Source: a virus
IMG/VR virus record: IMGVR_UViG_3300032323_000409
Span: 1-34,638 of that record
Strand: one strand, 5' to 3'
DNA length: 34,638 nt
Each line of letters opens with the position of its first letter. Within the stretch, counting starts at the first letter, position 1. Shown one piece after another: positions 13,476 to 21,691 of this stretch. The position numbers and the translations under genes are program-made. The notes below the pieces were generated by a model. The model was not told where the DNA came from and did not search any database. It saw nothing but the letters and a program-made list of their open reading frames with translations.

Positions 13476-13696
13476 TGTTTAAAAAAGACAAAATCAAACC
13501 TGAAAACAGTTTGCTGCAACCGCACAAAGAATCTACCCTTGAGAAGCAGGAAAAAGAGCGCAACAAGCCAAAGCCCCAGGAGTTAGCAGTAGGCGGTAAA
13601 GGGGATATTCTTAACAAAAAGACCAATGAACGCATGAAGCGCAAGCAGGCTTTAATGGATGCAATGAACAAAATCCATGACCCTGACATTGCGTAA
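13475..13696 (+). CDS. Hypothetical Lys-rich protein, 73 aa
   Basis: The product begins MFKKDKIKPENSLLQPHKES and is dominated by Lys, Glu, Gln and Asn, with no predicted fold or membrane part. TAATG overlap with the preceding gene supports the start. It closes the basic-protein cassette and converges with the HTH gene, with 28 nt between the stops. Function unknown; a small DNA- or virion-associated protein is possible. Confidence 0.68.
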   Translation: MFKKDKIKPENSLLQPHKESTLEKQEKERNKPKPQELAVGGKGDILNKKTNERMKRKQALMDAMNKIHDPDIA

Positions 13697-13724
13697 TTTA
13701 AAACCGGCAATTTGAGGTCGACCC

Positions 13725-13898
13725 CTAAACCCTGTTTACCATCTGCTCATAGTTAAGGCAAGCCATCCCTATCAATTTAGGCATGGCACAAGCCCCAGAC
13801 TCCCATCGTGCTATCGTGACACGATGAACCCCCAAAAGCTCTGCAGCAGACTCTTGCGTCAGGCCAAGCCTAAGCCTCCAGGCCTTTAAGTCGAACAT
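13725..13898 (-). CDS. Small Cro/CI-type helix-turn-helix protein, 57 aa
   Basis: It runs from ATG at 13896-13898 (minus-strand GAGGGGG 8 nt upstream) to TAG at 13725-13727. MFDLKAWRLRLGLTQESAAE then LLGVHRVTIARWESG is a textbook XRE/HTH_3 motif (residues about 4-36): LTQESAAELLGV is the first helix pair and RVTIARWESG the recognition helix. It ends soon after the HTH, so it lacks a dimerisation or cleavage domain. It probably regulates a promoter near the late/early boundary, perhaps at the hairpin region just upstream. Confidence 0.82.
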   Translation of the reverse strand: MFDLKAWRLRLGLTQESAAELLGVHRVTIARWESGACAMPKLIGMACLNYEQMVNRV

Positions 13899-13928
13899 TT
13901 AATTACCCCCTCATCTAATCCAAAGTAA

Positions 13929-13970
13929 AACCAAGATGACGAGTCCAATCGTTGAGCCGTCATCTTGGTT
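13929..13970 (-). terminator. 12-bp perfect inverted repeat, minus-strand terminator or operator
   Basis: AACCAAGATGAC (13929-13940) and GTCATCTTGGTT (13959-13970) are exact complements around an 18-nt loop. Read on the minus strand, the stem ends in GGTTTTACTTT, a short U-rich tail, so it could stop transcription coming from the 88-aa gene. Because it also lies just upstream of the HTH gene, it might instead be that protein's operator; the 30-bp centre-to-centre spacing is about three helical turns. The 139-nt gap around it holds no gene. Confidence 0.6.
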
Positions 13971-13991
13971 AGTTTCATATATTGCACCCCA

Positions 13992-14013
13992 TGAAGGCTA
14001 AAAACCGCCTTCA
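13992..14013 (-). other. Second hairpin downstream of the 88-aa minus gene
   Basis: TGAAGGC (13992-13998) pairs perfectly with GCCTTCA (14007-14013) around an 8-nt loop. It begins 24 nt after the minus-strand gene's stop at 14038 and precedes the 12-bp repeat in the direction of transcription. The two hairpins in tandem may form a composite 3' end. There is no adjacent U-run. Confidence 0.45.
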
Positions 14014-14037
14014 CTTGGAGATTACCGAATACAGTTT

Positions 14038-14304
14038 TCAATACTCTAGCCCTGCACAATCCATCATTGCACATTGATTGTGAATCATCAGCGAGCGCAC
14101 CGCCTTTAAAGCATTGCGGACTTGATATTTACTAAAATTATCGGAGTCTAGGTCTTTGAGGATGTACTGTAAGACGGAGAACATCTCGTCATAATCATCG
14201 TATGCCATGTATAAGGATTGTTCCAGAATGGCAATATTCATCGATAATTTAGAAATTTGCTCGGCTGGTGTTACTTTTTTGGCTGGTAATTTTTTAGTAG
14301 TCAT
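14038..14304 (-). CDS. Hypothetical helical protein, 88 aa
   Basis: The start is placed at ATG 14302-14304 with minus-strand GGAG about 10 nt upstream; the longer reading frame would run through the 29-aa peptide gene. The sequence begins MTTKKLPAKKVTPAEQISKL, a basic head, then long helices (SMNIAILEQSLYMAYDDYDE, LQYILKDLDSDNFSKYQV). No family recognised. Expressed with the 199-aa gene upstream; 2 nt separate it from the 29-aa peptide. Confidence 0.7.
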   Translation of the reverse strand: MTTKKLPAKKVTPAEQISKLSMNIAILEQSLYMAYDDYDEMFSVLQYILKDLDSDNFSKYQVRNALKAVRSLMIHNQCAMMDCAGLEY

Positions 14305-14306
14305 AA

Positions 14307-14396
14307 TTAAATTGCTCCAATAGATGTTAAATAAAACCCGATTTGTGCTAAAATGAACACGAGAACCAATAGTAATAAGGCTTGATAGTTTTTCAT
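14307..14396 (-). CDS. 29-aa single-TM peptide
   Basis: The frame starts at ATG 14394-14396 and ends TAA 14307-14309. The product (MKNYQALLLLVLVFILAQIG then FYLTSIGAI) is one strong TM helix with a basic N-terminus, which would leave the N-terminus inside. AAGGG lies upstream on the minus strand. It sits snugly between two genes of the same operon (9 nt and 2 nt gaps), which supports translation. Function unknown. Confidence 0.6.
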   Translation of the reverse strand: MKNYQALLLLVLVFILAQIGFYLTSIGAI

Positions 14397-14405
14397 GTTG
14401 TACCC

Positions 14406-15005
14406 TTATGCGTAAGCAGTCCAATGCGATGACTCGTAAATGGGCTTATTCTCAATAACTGCGACAGGTTGCATTTTGAAAGCGCTAGAGTAGCTGTTCA
14501 TAGTGAAGTAGGCCTCAGAATCTACGGAACGCTTTTGTATAAGCTTTTTCTTAGGTTTGCCGATAAAAGCACCTAACTGCGGTACTGAATTACCCTGTAA
14601 AAAGCCGGTTTCTTCGGAAAGGCAACCAATCCGGCAAATAGTGGCAGTTTTACCCGTTACGGCTATGACTTCGTAATAATCTATATTGGTTTGGTCGTAA
14701 CCCCAAGAACAGCGAAACACATCGCCAACGACAACACCATGATTAGCAGTAGCAATAGCTTTAGAGGCTTTAGCTTGATTCTTACGCTCTAAGCGGTCAG
14801 AAACATCCTTAAAGGTCTTGGTAACTTCTGCTTGACGCTGTTCAGCACTCTTGAATCTATAGTGCCATGTAGGCTTGATGGCTTTACCTACAAAACATAA
14901 GCCCCCAATTACTGCACCTTCTTTATAGTAAACCTGTATAGCTAGGTCTTTATCATCCCATGCTAGTTCGTAGCCTTCAGGGATATAGCGTTCTGTATTT
15001 CTCAT
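14406..15005 (-). CDS. Conserved phage/plasmid protein of unknown function, 199 aa
   Basis: AAGGAGAAG precedes the ATG at 15003-15005. The N-terminal half has YIPEGYELAWDDKDLAIQVY and a Lys/Ala-rich helix (about 55-87). The C-terminal half starts GVVVGDVFRCSWGYDQTNID, then YYEVIAVTGKTATIC, a beta-rich pattern recurring in many phage and plasmid proteins with no known role. It is the first gene of the minus set and faces the terminase genes across a divergent promoter region, so it is probably expressed early. Confidence 0.78.
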   Translation of the reverse strand: MRNTERYIPEGYELAWDDKDLAIQVYYKEGAVIGGLCFVGKAIKPTWHYRFKSAEQRQAEVTKTFKDVSDRLERKNQAKASKAIATANHGVVVGDVFRCSWGYDQTNIDYYEVIAVTGKTATICRIGCLSEETGFLQGNSVPQLGAFIGKPKKKLIQKRSVDSEAYFTMNSYSSAFKMQPVAVIENKPIYESSHWTAYA

Positions 15006-15055
15006 GTTTACTTCTCCTTGTCATCAATTAATAGGTCATCACTTACTACGCCTCT

Positions 15056-15083
15056 ACTGTAACACATTGCTACATCATTGCAA
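15056..15083 (-). promoter_or_regulatory. Candidate promoter for the minus-strand 199-aa gene set
   Basis: Read on the minus strand, TTGCAA (15083-15078) is followed after 16 bp by TACAGT (15061-15056), close to the sigma-70 consensus. Transcription would start about 40 nt upstream of the ATG at 15005. It lies in the 162-nt AT-rich gap 15006-15167, which holds no gene. Confidence 0.4.
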
Positions 15084-15106
15084 GTATTTTTATCAATTAT
15101 TTTTAT

Positions 15107-15136
15107 TTGTTGTTTTTTTGGTAACTGTTATATACT
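15107..15136 (+). promoter_or_regulatory. Candidate late promoter upstream of the terminase genes
   Basis: TTGTTG (15107-15112) and TATACT (15131-15136) are 18 bp apart, inside a T-rich stretch that would assist melting. The next gene starts at 15168, leaving a short leader with AAGGGG as ribosome site. No other good promoter was seen ahead of the long late operon. Confidence 0.45.
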
Positions 15137-15167
15137 TGGGTCATATATTTCAAGGGGTTAGAAGATT

Positions 15168-15452
15168 ATGGATGAAAAACAATCTAAATCTATCAAGGGT
15201 GGGAAAAGACCTGGCGCAGGGCGTAAGGCTGGCGTACCCAATAAAATCACAGGTGATGTCAAGGCCGCCATTGCTGCGTTTACTTCTGCCAATGTGGACA
15301 AGCTAGATGAATGGCTTAATTCGATTGATGACCCAGCCAAGCGCTTAGACCTTTACTTTAAGGCCTTGGAGTATAGTATGCCAAAACTGGCTAGGACTGA
15401 GCTGTCAGGCGATAAAGAGAACCCCATTATTGTTCAAACTGTAAACTTTTGA
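15168..15452 (+). CDS. Terminase small subunit (candidate)
   Basis: The product is 94 aa. SIKGGKRPGAGRKAGVPNKI (about residues 8-27) is the basic, Gly-rich start often seen in small DNA-packaging proteins and terminase small subunits, followed by a helical region (TGDVKAAIAAFTSANVDKLD) and a C-terminal strand. It is directly upstream of, and overlaps by 4 nt, the large terminase gene. It should recognise phage DNA and hand it to the large subunit. It is shorter than typical small terminases, so the assignment rests partly on position. Confidence 0.75.
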   Translation: MDEKQSKSIKGGKRPGAGRKAGVPNKITGDVKAAIAAFTSANVDKLDEWLNSIDDPAKRLDLYFKALEYSMPKLARTELSGDKENPIIVQTVNF

Positions 15453-16864
15453 CCACTATTCGCCTACCTAATAACTGGAAGCCTAGAGACTACCAGCTTG
15501 CAGCCTGGCGCTATATGCAAACAGGCGGTAAACATTGTGAAATTGTCTGGCATCGAAGAAGCGGTAAGGATGAGCTAGGCCTGCATTGGACTGCAGTTGC
15601 AGCATTTAAAAGGGTAGCTCAGTACTGGTATATGCTGCCTGAGTACTCACAAGCTCGCAAAGCTATTTGGGATGCAATTAACCCTCATACAGGGCGAAAG
15701 CGCATAGATGAAGCCTTCCCCCTGGAGCTGAGGGAAACCACTCGTAATGACGAGATGAAGATTATTTTTAAGAATGGTTCATCTTTCCAGGCTGTAGGCT
15801 CAGATGACCCCTCTAAGCTTGTTGGTTCGCCTCCTGCAGGCATTGTCTATTCTGAGTGGGCGCTGAGTAACCCAGCAACTAGGGCTTATTTAAGGCCGAT
15901 TCTGATGGAAAACGGGGGATGGCAGATATTCAACACCACACCCAGAGGCCGAAACCATGCTTACACCACATTGGAGGCAGCTAAGCGAAACCCAGACGCA
16001 TTTGCCCAGGTCTTAGACGCTACGCAAACAGGCATATTCACACCTGAGCAGCTAGAGGCAGAGCTTCAAAACTATATTGCTGACTTTGGCGAGGACTTCG
16101 GGCGCTCTAAGTTCGAGCAAGAGTACTTATGCTCATTTGATGCCGCAAATTTAGGGGCAATACTGGCAAGGCAGCTTACATTATCTGAAAGAGCAGGTAG
16201 GATTAGTGATGATGTTCAGTTTGACCCAGAAGGACAACCAATCCAGATTAGCGTAGACATTGGGCGCAGAGATACGGCTACATGGTGGTTCTGGCAGCCG
16301 GTCATTGGTGGTTATAACATCGTGGACTATGACTCAGGCTTTGGCATAGATGCAGAGGAATGGGCGCATAGAATCCACAAAAAGCTCTGCAAGTACGAAC
16401 TAAGCGGCAAACGCAATCCATTAGGCTGTATATGGCTGCCCCATGATGCAAGGACTAAGACTTTCTCAGCCAAAGAGTCAGCAATAGAAATATTCCTTAA
16501 ATTTTTTGGGCATAATAAATGCGACATAACCCCATCGACATCCATTGCAGACAGGATAAACGCTGCCAGGGTGGTGTTGCCTAGGGTGCAATTCAACAAA
16601 ACTAATTGCAAAATAGGACTAGATGGCCTTAGAGCCTGGAGCTACGCATATAACGACATTACCAAGACATTCGGTTCTAGTCCATTGCACGATTGGGCTT
16701 CCCATGATGGAGACGGTTTTTCTTATGGTTGCCAGATTATGCAGATGGCCTCACCGTTACCGCCTCCGATTGAGGAAATGAAGGGTATTAAAGTGGGACA
16801 AACTGAGGTATCGCTTAACGACCTTTGGAAAGAAACTAAGACAAAAGTGAACCAAAGGTACTAA
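15449..16864 (+). CDS. Terminase large subunit (packaging ATPase and nuclease)
   Basis: The product is 471 aa with a TTG start at 15449 overlapping the small-subunit stop (TTGA). The next in-frame ATG would cut the conserved PRDYQLAAWRYM segment, so TTG is favoured. A Walker A-like HRRSGKDE is at residues 35-42, Walker B GIVYSEW at 131-137 with Glu136, and a motif III region IFNTTPRGRNH lies near 161. The nuclease half has SVDIGRRD (Asp270), IWLPHDARTK and a late acidic DWASHDGDGFSYG. It cuts concatemers and pumps DNA through the portal. Confidence 0.93.
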   Translation: MTTIRLPNNWKPRDYQLAAWRYMQTGGKHCEIVWHRRSGKDELGLHWTAVAAFKRVAQYWYMLPEYSQARKAIWDAINPHTGRKRIDEAFPLELRETTRNDEMKIIFKNGSSFQAVGSDDPSKLVGSPPAGIVYSEWALSNPATRAYLRPILMENGGWQIFNTTPRGRNHAYTTLEAAKRNPDAFAQVLDATQTGIFTPEQLEAELQNYIADFGEDFGRSKFEQEYLCSFDAANLGAILARQLTLSERAGRISDDVQFDPEGQPIQISVDIGRRDTATWWFWQPVIGGYNIVDYDSGFGIDAEEWAHRIHKKLCKYELSGKRNPLGCIWLPHDARTKTFSAKESAIEIFLKFFGHNKCDITPSTSIADRINAARVVLPRVQFNKTNCKIGLDGLRAWSYAYNDITKTFGSSPLHDWASHDGDGFSYGCQIMQMASPLPPPIEEMKGIKVGQTEVSLNDLWKETKTKVNQRY

Positions 16865-16919
16865 CTTTAGGTAAAATAAGACAACATTTCGCCAAAATCT
16901 TCAACATTAGGGCAACATT

Positions 16920-19187
16920 ATGGCAAACGATACAGCAACGGTAGACCACACATACGAAGATTGGTACAAGACAATTATGTCTTACGAGCGCCAGTACAAG
17001 CGCTGGGAGGCTAGAGCAGACCGAATCGTTAAGAAGTATAAAGACGATAGCCGTTATGACCGTAACCCTAATGCTCGGTTTAATATCCTTTGGTCAAATG
17101 TCCAAACCATTCAGCCAGCCATCTTTGCAAGACTGCCTCGCCCCGATGTAAGCCGAAGATTTAGGGACAATGACCCTATAGGTCGTGTTGCGTCAATGAT
17201 GCTGGAGCGAGCCTTAGAGTTTGAGATTGAGCATTACGGTGATTACAAGTCCGCTATGAACAACTCAGTACTAGACCGTCTTTTAGGTGGTCGTGGTGTT
17301 TCATGGGTGCGGTACGAGCCACATTTTGCAGTCGATGAAGTAGGCGAACCCGATGATGGCTTCCAAGTTACCGAAGATTCAGACGAATCCGAGACACCTG
17401 AAGGCATGGAGAATGAGAACCCTGAGCGTATTGAGTACGAGTGCGCTCCTGTAGATTATGTTCATTGGAAGGAATTTGGACATACCCCTGGAGCTAGGAC
17501 ATGGGAGGAAGTAACTTGCGTATGGCGTAAGGTCTATATGTCTCGCCCTGCACTCGTTGAGCGTTTTGGTGAGGAATTAGGCTACAAAATACCGCTAGAC
17601 ACCAAGCCAGCAGACGATAAAAACTCGTATAAACCTGTAGACGGTGTATATGAAGCGGTAATTTATGAAATTTGGGACAAGGAAACGGGTAAAGTCCTGT
17701 GGATTTCCAAGTCTTTAGGAAAGATTATTGACGAGCGTGATGACCCATTGCAGCTTGAGAACTTTTTTCCCTGCCCTAAACCCCTGTATTCCACACTCAC
17801 AACGGATTCACTAGAGCCAATTCCTGATTTTGTCATTTACCAAGACCAAGCAAGGGAATTAGATACTTTATGTGACCGAATTGACGGGTTAATTAACGCA
17901 TTAAAGGTGCGTGGCGTATACGATGCCTCGGCTAGTGAACTACAACGACTGTTTACAGAAGGCGAAAACAACACTCTGATACCTGTAGACAACTGGATGG
18001 CTTTTGCTGAAAAGCAAGGCATGAAGGGAGCGATTGATTTAGTAGACATTACCCCATTCGCACAAGCTTTAGCCCAATGTTATCAAGCAATGGAGCAAGT
18101 TAAGGGGCAAATCTACGAATTGATGGGTATTGCCGACATTCAACGGGGACAAACTGACCCTAATGAGACCCTTGGCGCACAGATTATTAAGTCAAACAAC
18201 GCATCGGGTCGTTTAAAAACCATGCAACACGCTGTAGTCGATTTTGCTACTAGCATTTTGTCGATTAAAGCGCAAATTATCTGCAATCACTTTACCGATG
18301 AGACATTAATTCAGATTTCGGGTGCAATGCAATTATCTGAGCAAGATAAACAGCTTATCCCCCAAGCCATTGCCCTGTTAAGAGACGAAGCCTCTAAAAA
18401 CTTCCGCATTGAAGTCACTTCTGACTCAATGATTTACCAAGATGAACAGCAGGAAAAAGCAGACAGAGTAGCGTTTTTAAGTGCCGTTGGCTCATTTTTA
18501 CAGACAGCGCTTCCAACTGCACAAGCCGCACCTGAATTAACCCCAATGCTGTTGGAAATGATGAAGTTTGGCGTTACTGCATTTAAAGCCGGTAAACAGC
18601 TAGAGGGAATCATTGACCAAACTGCTGACGATATGCGTAAAGCTTACGAACAGAGAAAAGGCCAACCACAACAGCCTCCTGTAGAACTGCAAAAGGTTCA
18701 AATGGAACAACAAGCCAAACAACAGCAAATGCAGATGCAAGCTCAATTAGAGCAATTAAAAATGCAAAATGCTATGCAGATTGAAAAAGCCAAGCAAGAG
18801 TACCAGGCTCAAGAGAATCAACTCAAATTCCAACTTGAAGAACAACGCAACACAATGGACAGAGAGATGGAGATGAAAGTAGCTCAAATGAAGATGATGA
18901 CTGAGCGAAACACTCAAGTCCTACTAGCCCATATCAACAATGGCGCTAAGATTGAAGTTGCCCGTATTGGTTCGGATGACTCTGACGGTGCAGCAGCTTA
19001 CGCTAATGAGCAAGAAATGGCTCAAGCTATGGCTCACCCAATGCAACCGATTGCCGATGCTATTGGTCGTGGAAATCAAGAAATGGCTATTGCAATCAGT
19101 AACTTAGCTCAAACACTTAGCGAACAAAACAATAGGCCAAGACAAGTAGTTCGTGGCGCTGACGGTAAAATCATCGGAGTTCAATAA
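16920..19187 (+). CDS. Portal protein
   Basis: The product is 755 aa, like portals of P22-type podoviruses. YERQYKRWEARADRIVKKY and RFNILWSNVQTIQPAIFARL at the start, WVRYEPHF, EFFxH-like VHWKEFGHTPGARTWEEV and LMGIADIQRGQTDPNETLGA further on are typical of this portal family. From about residue 577 to 675 the protein becomes Gln/Met-rich coiled coil, which could form the barrel or a P22-like helical extension. It forms the dodecameric DNA gate at one capsid vertex. It starts 55 nt after the terminase gene and its stop overlaps the fibre start (TAATG). Confidence 0.9.
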   Translation: MANDTATVDHTYEDWYKTIMSYERQYKRWEARADRIVKKYKDDSRYDRNPNARFNILWSNVQTIQPAIFARLPRPDVSRRFRDNDPIGRVASMMLERALEFEIEHYGDYKSAMNNSVLDRLLGGRGVSWVRYEPHFAVDEVGEPDDGFQVTEDSDESETPEGMENENPERIEYECAPVDYVHWKEFGHTPGARTWEEVTCVWRKVYMSRPALVERFGEELGYKIPLDTKPADDKNSYKPVDGVYEAVIYEIWDKETGKVLWISKSLGKIIDERDDPLQLENFFPCPKPLYSTLTTDSLEPIPDFVIYQDQARELDTLCDRIDGLINALKVRGVYDASASELQRLFTEGENNTLIPVDNWMAFAEKQGMKGAIDLVDITPFAQALAQCYQAMEQVKGQIYELMGIADIQRGQTDPNETLGAQIIKSNNASGRLKTMQHAVVDFATSILSIKAQIICNHFTDETLIQISGAMQLSEQDKQLIPQAIALLRDEASKNFRIEVTSDSMIYQDEQQEKADRVAFLSAVGSFLQTALPTAQAAPELTPMLLEMMKFGVTAFKAGKQLEGIIDQTADDMRKAYEQRKGQPQQPPVELQKVQMEQQAKQQQMQMQAQLEQLKMQNAMQIEKAKQEYQAQENQLKFQLEEQRNTMDREMEMKVAQMKMMTERNTQVLLAHINNGAKIEVARIGSDDSDGAAAYANEQEMAQAMAHPMQPIADAIGRGNQEMAIAISNLAQTLSEQNNRPRQVVRGADGKIIGVQ

Positions 19188-21691
19188 TGGCTATTACAGT
19201 CAAACATAGTAAGGTTTCGCTAATACCTGACGGTGATGACACATCCGTAGTCAGGCCAAGTGACTGGAACGCTGACCATACTCTAGTCGGTCTAGGCACG
19301 ATGGCAGAGCAAAATGCCAATTCCGTAGCCATTACGGGCGGTACGATTTCAGGCGTTACTATTCCTGCATCTAACATTACGGGTACGCTTGGAGTCCCTA
19401 ATGGCGGCACAGGTGCATCTACTTTGACAGGCTATGTCAAGGGTACTGGCACAACGCCAATGACTGCTAGTGCAACCATTCCGAACACGGATATTACGGG
19501 TTTAGGTACGGCTTCTACCAAGGATGCAGGTTCACCCAACGGTGTAGCTACCCTCGATGCTGGCGGTAAAGTACCTGTTTCTGAACTTCCAGCCGCAGTA
19601 TTGGGCGCACTTAGTTACCAAGGCACATGGGATGCAAGCACTAATACACCTACCCTTACTTCTTCTGTTGGTACTAAAGGTTATTACTATGTGGTCAGCG
19701 TTGCTGGTAATACTAACCTTAACGGGATTACTGATTGGCTTGTGGGCGATTGGGCAGTATATAACGGCACAGTTTGGCAAAAGGTTGACAATACCGAAAC
19801 GGTAACATCCGTCAACGGTCAGACTGGTGCAGTCGTATTAACCACGACAAATATTACCGAAGGTACAAACGAATACTTTACCCAAGCTAGGGCTAGAACT
19901 TCCATAAGTGCTGGCACAGGCATAAGTTATGACAACACGACTGGCGTAATTACAAACGCTGCACCTGACCAAACCGTTAGCATTACTGGGGCTGGTACAA
20001 CAACAGTTACGGGTACTTATCCTAACTTTACCATTACATCCGATGACCAGTTTGACGGTACGGTAACTAGCGTAGGCCTTACAAGTTCTGCCGCATCATT
20101 AGCCATTACCAATAGTCCGATTACTTCTAGCGGCAATATTGGCGTTAATTTTGCAGGATTATCAAACCAATATGTCAGGGGTGATGGTGCTTTAGCCAAC
20201 TTCCCAACCACGCAAGGCGGTGGTTCTTCCGTATCGTATTACCTAAACGGTAGCGTAAACCAAGGCACTTTTGGTGGTAATACTTACTACGAAATGAGCA
20301 AAACCCCTATATTTGGGACTGGTACTAACTTTAGTGTTAGTGCTGATGGATACATTGCCCAATTCATTACGGATGCTGGTGACCCTGCGTTATTGTCAAT
20401 TCCTGCTGGTAATTGGAACTTTGAGTTATTTTTTAGTGCTTCTTCAGGCGGTGGTTCGCCTAGCTTTTATATAGAACTTTACAAGTACGATGGCACGACC
20501 TTTACTTTAATTGCCAGCGATTCAGGCAGTCCTGAAGGAATAACCAACGGTACTAATAAAGATTTATATTTTTCAGCCATAGCTGTACCGCAAACAGCTT
20601 TAACTTTAACTGACCGTTTAGCAATTCGAGTTTATGTAACTACAAGCGGTAGAACCATTACCTTACATACTGAAGATAACAATCTTTGCCAAATAATTAC
20701 CACTTTTTCTACTGGAATCAATGCTTTAAATGGCCTAACCGCACAAGTTCAATACTTTGCCGTAGGCACTTCAGGCACAGATTTCAATATTGCAAGTGCA
20801 ACTGATACCCATACATTTAACCTGCCATCGGCATCGGCTACAAATCGTGGCGCATTACTATCTGCTGACTGGACAACCTTTAACAACAAGGTAACAAGCG
20901 TTAGCGGAACAAGCGGCAGAATTACCAGTAGCGGTGGCACAACCCCAGCCATTGACCTTGCAAGCGGTATTGCAACAGCAGGGACTACGGGTTCTAGCAC
21001 CTTAATTCCTGTAATAACCGTTGATACTTATGGTCGAGTAACTTCCGTAACCACAGCCGAAAACCCACAAGGTACAGTCACAAGCGTAAGTGGTACAGGT
21101 ACGGTCAATGGCATTAGCCTTTCAGGAACAGTCACTTCTAGCGGTAGCTTAACCCTTGGCGGCACATTATCCAATGTAAGTCTAAGCACCCAAGTAACGG
21201 GAACTTTGCCTATTGCCAATGGGGGTACAGGGGAAACAACCCGTCAAGCTGCTATGGATGCGCTTGCAGGTGCAGTAACTAGCGGTCAATACCTACGGGG
21301 TAACGGTACGGATGTGGTTATGTCGGCTATTCAGGCTGCAGATGTACCAACCTTGAACCAAAACACCACAGGCACAGCCGCCAATGTAACGGGTACGGTA
21401 GCCGTAGCTAACGGTGGTACAGGACTTACTAGCCTTACAGCTAATAGAGTTCCTTACGGTGCTGGCACAAGTGCCTTGGGTAATGAAGCTGAATTTACCT
21501 ATGACCCTAGCTTAAACACGCTTACCGCCCCGCAAATCAACGCTTCAAACGGCATAGTCGTAAACAGCAATACGGTATCGGCAAACTATACGATTCCTAG
21601 CGGTTCTAGTGCTAGTTCAGTAGGGCCAATGACCGTATCAAGTGGTGTAGTCGTAACAGTTTCTAGTGGGTCACGCTGGGTCGTTCTGTAA
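19187..21691 (+). CDS. Large tail fibre / adhesin protein, 834 aa
   Basis: The sequence is Thr/Ser/Gly-rich beta structure. The start MAITVKHSKVSLIPDGDDTS and WNADHTL is a common fibre N-terminus. NGGTG repeats occur near residues 71, 675 and 738, and GTVTSV-type repeats at several places. Residues about 355-520 form a distinct jelly-roll-like domain. The last ~45 residues share a pattern (SVGP..V.SG..VT..S..RWV.L) with the 191-aa fibre at 33907. It is placed between portal and scaffold genes, far from the other fibres, which is unusual. Likely receptor binding or virion surface adhesin. Confidence 0.82.
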   Translation: MAITVKHSKVSLIPDGDDTSVVRPSDWNADHTLVGLGTMAEQNANSVAITGGTISGVTIPASNITGTLGVPNGGTGASTLTGYVKGTGTTPMTASATIPNTDITGLGTASTKDAGSPNGVATLDAGGKVPVSELPAAVLGALSYQGTWDASTNTPTLTSSVGTKGYYYVVSVAGNTNLNGITDWLVGDWAVYNGTVWQKVDNTETVTSVNGQTGAVVLTTTNITEGTNEYFTQARARTSISAGTGISYDNTTGVITNAAPDQTVSITGAGTTTVTGTYPNFTITSDDQFDGTVTSVGLTSSAASLAITNSPITSSGNIGVNFAGLSNQYVRGDGALANFPTTQGGGSSVSYYLNGSVNQGTFGGNTYYEMSKTPIFGTGTNFSVSADGYIAQFITDAGDPALLSIPAGNWNFELFFSASSGGGSPSFYIELYKYDGTTFTLIASDSGSPEGITNGTNKDLYFSAIAVPQTALTLTDRLAIRVYVTTSGRTITLHTEDNNLCQIITTFSTGINALNGLTAQVQYFAVGTSGTDFNIASATDTHTFNLPSASATNRGALLSADWTTFNNKVTSVSGTSGRITSSGGTTPAIDLASGIATAGTTGSSTLIPVITVDTYGRVTSVTTAENPQGTVTSVSGTGTVNGISLSGTVTSSGSLTLGGTLSNVSLSTQVTGTLPIANGGTGETTRQAAMDALAGAVTSGQYLRGNGTDVVMSAIQAADVPTLNQNTTGTAANVTGTVAVANGGTGLTSLTANRVPYGAGTSALGNEAEFTYDPSLNTLTAPQINASNGIVVNSNTVSANYTIPSGSSASSVGPMTVSSGVVVTVSSGSRWVVL

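Noticed and set aside
13886-14074. 62-aa minus-strand frame across the hairpin region
   Set aside because: It runs through two inverted repeats and overlaps both the 88-aa gene and the HTH gene, with no ribosome site or recognisable features.
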